Shown here in pieces: positions 62,101 through 64,000 of a stretch of DNA of 64,000 nucleotides (its first letter is position 1; each line of letters begins with the position of its first letter). The DNA lies in NCBI GenBank assembly GCA_963781785.1, contig CAWAHD010000003.1, positions 372,001 through 436,000 of the forward strand, written 5' to 3'. A program made the translations under genes and the position numbers. Under the pieces are notes generated by a model. It had not been told where the DNA came from and searched no databases. It saw only the letters and a program-made list of their open reading frames with translations. Origin of the DNA: CAWAHD01 sp963781785 (GTDB lineage Bacteria; Planctomycetota; Planctomycetia; Isosphaerales; Isosphaeraceae).

Positions 62101-63120
62101 TTAGTGCACCTCGTCGGAAAGACGAGAGCGGACGAGACTCTCGCAGGCATCCCGGGCAACGGCCAAGGCACCGTGGACGACGACTTCCTCACCCAGGGTT
62201 GCCGGAACGATGTCGAATCTTCCGCGAAAGGGTGGGAAGACATCGCGATCGACGATCTGGCGGATCGGATCGAACCAATCCCTTTCCCCAATGAGAGATA
62301 CGCCTCCGCCAAGCACAACGCGGTGGGGTGCGAACAGAGTGATGGCCTGTGTAAGGGCATGGGCCACAGCAGTGCGTGCTCGTTCGAGAATCGACGAGGC
62401 GATCGGGTCTCCCTGCGAGGCGGCCAAGGCGACCAGTGCCGCGTCAATGACGGTCGGGTCTCCGTGTGCGTTCGTCAACACAGTCCACTCGATGTGGCCC
62501 TGTGAAATCATACGACACGCTTGATGTTTTGCGGCCGAGGCAATCGCCCAACCCGAGGCGATTTGTTCAAGTTCGACCAGGTGTGCGTGTTGCGCGCTGG
62601 CGTCAGGGACCCGCAGGTGGCCGATTTCAGCCGCGCCATAGCCGGAACCTCGGTAGATTCGATCATCCAGGATGAGCGCGCCTCCGATCCCGCTGCCCAC
62701 GTTCATGTACAGGAGTGGCAAATAACCGCGTCCGGCGCCGAAGCGGGCCTCAGCCAGGCCGGCTGCGTCCGAGTCATTTTCCAGGACCACGAGCGGCACA
62801 CGAAGCTGCTCTTGCAGGAACGACGCGAGTGGGAACTCGTCCCAGCCCGCGATCTGATAGGATTTTTGAATTCGTCCTTCGACGACGTCAACCGGTCCGC
62901 CAAACCCTATGCCAACAGCCTCGATCTGGTCTCTGGTGAGATTGGCCTTCTGAAGCAAGACGGGGAATGCAGCCTGGATCTGCGCGCGAATACCCGCGGC
63001 GGCCTGAGATGGGTCGACGCGAAGGCGCTCGAGCGCGACCAAGGTTCCCTGCCCTCGGCCGACTCCGAGCTGAAGCTTCGTACCACCGATCTCGATCCCG
63101 AGCAGCCAGGATTCGGCCAT
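62101..63120 (-). CDS. ROK-family sugar kinase
   Basis: 339 residues. LLGIEIGGTKLQLGVGRGQG is the ATP-binding DxGGT-like start (here EIGGT). VGIGFGGPVDVVEGRI, VVLENDSDAAGLAEARFGAG and VGSGIGGALILDDRIYRG complete the kinase core. The third Cys-rich zinc loop of regulators (CxCGxxGC) is absent: the region has GHLRVPDASAQHAHLVEL. A glucokinase-type enzyme is most likely, but the sugar is not known. It begins four bases after the stop of the GmhA-like gene, so the two are translated together. Confidence 0.88.
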   Translation of the reverse strand: MAESWLLGIEIGGTKLQLGVGRGQGTLVALERLRVDPSQAAAGIRAQIQAAFPVLLQKANLTRDQIEAVGIGFGGPVDVVEGRIQKSYQIAGWDEFPLASFLQEQLRVPLVVLENDSDAAGLAEARFGAGRGYLPLLYMNVGSGIGGALILDDRIYRGSGYGAAEIGHLRVPDASAQHAHLVELEQIASGWAIASAAKHQACRMISQGHIEWTVLTNAHGDPTVIDAALVALAASQGDPIASSILERARTAVAHALTQAITLFAPHRVVLGGGVSLIGERDWFDPIRQIVDRDVFPPFRGRFDIVPATLGEEVVVHGALAVARDACESLVRSRLSDEVH

Positions 63121-63124
63121 GCGA

Positions 63125-63736
63125 TCAACCGGCTAGCGCGCCATCAACGACCGCTTCCTTGGCGGAGAAGCGGCGATACAGGTCGTCAATGATCCAGTGG
63201 AAGACGACCTGGTGAAGAGATTCAGCGATTCCCATGTCATCGATCGCCGCGTGCAAGTTATGGTGGGCGAGCGTCTTGAGCCGGCCGCCGGAGAATCCCG
63301 TGATGCCGAGAGTCGTGAGACCGTTGTCGTTGGCCCACTCGACCGCCTTGAGAATGTTGGGGCTACTGCCCGAACCCGAAATGGCCAGGAGCAGGTCACC
63401 CGGGGAGGCCAGGTTTTTCAATTGCTCGACGAAGATCCGGTCGTAGCCTTCGTCATTCGCCCAGGCCATGATTCCAGCGGTGTTGTCGGTCAAGCTCAGG
63501 ACCTTCAGGCGTTTCTGGCTCTCGAAGTCGCGGAGAGTGCACTTCGCCAGATCTTCGCACAAGTGCGAGGCATTCGCGCCTGAGCCGCCGTTGCCGCAGA
63601 TGAACACGAACCGGCCATCGTCATAAGCGGCCTCGACCAGCTCGCTCACTTTTTCAATCTGGGCGGGATCGAGTCTTTGGATCTCCCGGCAGACCAGAGC
63701 CAGGTAATCAGAAACACCCAGTTTTGCACCAACCAT
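63125..63736 (-). CDS. SIS-domain isomerase, GmhA-like
   Basis: 203 residues. FICGNGGSGANASHLCEDLAK and LLLAISGSGSSPNILKAVEW are the SIS sugar-phosphate binding loops, in the arrangement of GmhA (sedoheptulose-7-phosphate isomerase) and DiaA. GmhA makes D-glycero-D-manno-heptose 7-phosphate for LPS. It lies directly upstream of a ROK kinase and 4.4 kb from the GT9-type heptosyltransferase gene. That supports but does not prove a heptose role. Complete. Confidence 0.82.
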   Translation of the reverse strand: MVGAKLGVSDYLALVCREIQRLDPAQIEKVSELVEAAYDDGRFVFICGNGGSGANASHLCEDLAKCTLRDFESQKRLKVLSLTDNTAGIMAWANDEGYDRIFVEQLKNLASPGDLLLAISGSGSSPNILKAVEWANDNGLTTLGITGFSGGRLKTLAHHNLHAAIDDMGIAESLHQVVFHWIIDDLYRRFSAKEAVVDGALAG

Positions 63737-63899
63737 CGGTGACGGATCCTCATGTGGAAGCGGTTCTTGCCAGGGCGAGCGTGAAAGTCATCATAGTCAA
63801 CATTCCGATAAGATGCCCAGGCTACTTTTTCGCGGATCGCGTCTCCGCGTACGAGCAAAACATCCCGCAAGTTGCCCCGAATCATCCAACTGACAGGTC
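63737..63899. promoter_or_regulatory. Divergent promoter region
   Basis: About 160 bp between the GmhA-like gene (minus) and the aquaporin gene (plus). It should contain both promoters; no clear boxes. Confidence 0.35.
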
Positions 63900-63905
63900 A
63901 TGCTC

Positions 63906-64000
63906 ATGGCGAAGGGATCGAGTACAACGACAACGCCTCCGCTCCGGTCCGCACTTTTGGGGGAGTTCCTGGGAACGGCCCTGCTCATCGTGCTCGGCGA
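63906..64000 (+). CDS. MIP/aquaporin family protein, 3' end outside the window
   Basis: Only about 31 residues are inside the window. MAKGSSTTTTPPLRSALLGE and FLGTALLIVLG match the first membrane helix of MIP channels (LLGEFLGTALLIxLG). This is typical of GlpF-like glycerol facilitators. A second ATG six bases upstream (63900) is equally possible. The rest is outside, so water versus glycerol selectivity cannot be judged. Confidence 0.75.
   Translation, partial: MAKGSSTTTTPPLRSALLGEFLGTALLIVLG

Noticed and set aside
62101..63120. ROK protein as a NagC-like transcriptional repressor
   Set aside because: There is no N-terminal helix-turn-helix; the protein begins directly at the ATP-binding segment, so it is a kinase.
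1..64000. tRNA, rRNA, transposase, integrase, attachment site or origin
   Set aside because: I looked on both strands and saw no cloverleaf-like gene, transposase motif, target-site duplication or dnaA box cluster that I could support.

Overview
The window is about 64 kb of high-GC bacterial chromosome that looks planctomycetal, most like the Isosphaera/Singulisphaera group. This is inferred from gene content and not from a marker gene. The pointers are DUF1080, DUF4058 and Uma2 family genes, Ser/Thr kinases fused to TPR or WD40 repeats and carrying a DWG (not DFG) magnesium motif, an ECF sigma factor next to such a kinase, a repeat protein with an LESRRLLS leader, futalosine-type menaquinone genes, a secreted S1/P1-type nuclease and an archaemetzincin. 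I see no rRNA, tRNA, CRISPR array, insertion sequence, integrase or phage gene.

Layout. 1-7.8 kb: the end of a DUF4058 gene, endonuclease V, a badly disrupted double-DUF1080 gene, PIG-L deacetylase, an R2K-type ATP-grasp protein, DUF4291, a secreted unknown protein and a VapBC-like toxin-antitoxin pair. 7.9-14 kb: a WD40 protein, then a MerR-type regulator translationally coupled to a VIT-VWA protein that ends in a kinase-like domain lacking catalytic residues. 14-22 kb: Uma2, a small lipoprotein, an MlaE/MlaD pair, a FlgM-like protein, a GspE/PilB ATPase, a secreted protein and a Fur regulator. 22-36 kb: a phosphodiesterase-like enzyme with a methyltransferase, the S1/P1 nuclease, MqnE, a second DUF4058 gene, and a long leftward run ubiE-ubiX-SDR-ubiA-ECF sigma-kinase/TPR. 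36-51 kb: GT39, a sugar isomerase-like protein, sigma factor plus trypsin-like PDZ protease, a 37-residue-repeat surface protein, a kinase-WD40 fusion, a TPR protein, a glycosidase-like protein and an archaemetzincin-like lipoprotein. 51.3-58.9 kb: a tightly overlapping glycan operon (GT2, CDP-alcohol phosphotransferase, GT2, methyltransferase, polysaccharide deacetylase, GT4, GT9). 59-64 kb: a metallophosphoesterase lipoprotein, an 80-residue orphan, a gene-poor lower-GC block, a ROK kinase, a GmhA-like isomerase and the start of an aquaporin.

How the genes fit together. UbiE, UbiX, UbiA and MqnE point to menaquinone made by the futalosine route. The 51-59 kb operon, with the GmhA-like isomerase nearby, points to synthesis of a surface glycan or glycolipid. 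Several genes are regulatory (two ECF-type sigma factors, MerR, Fur, a FlgM-like protein, three kinase-like proteins).

Quality caveat. Twelve genes are split by about 17 reading-frame shifts, mostly one extra base inside G or GC runs, while the protein sequence continues intact in the next frame. These are most simply residual sequencing indels. I annotate each such gene as one feature spanning the shift.
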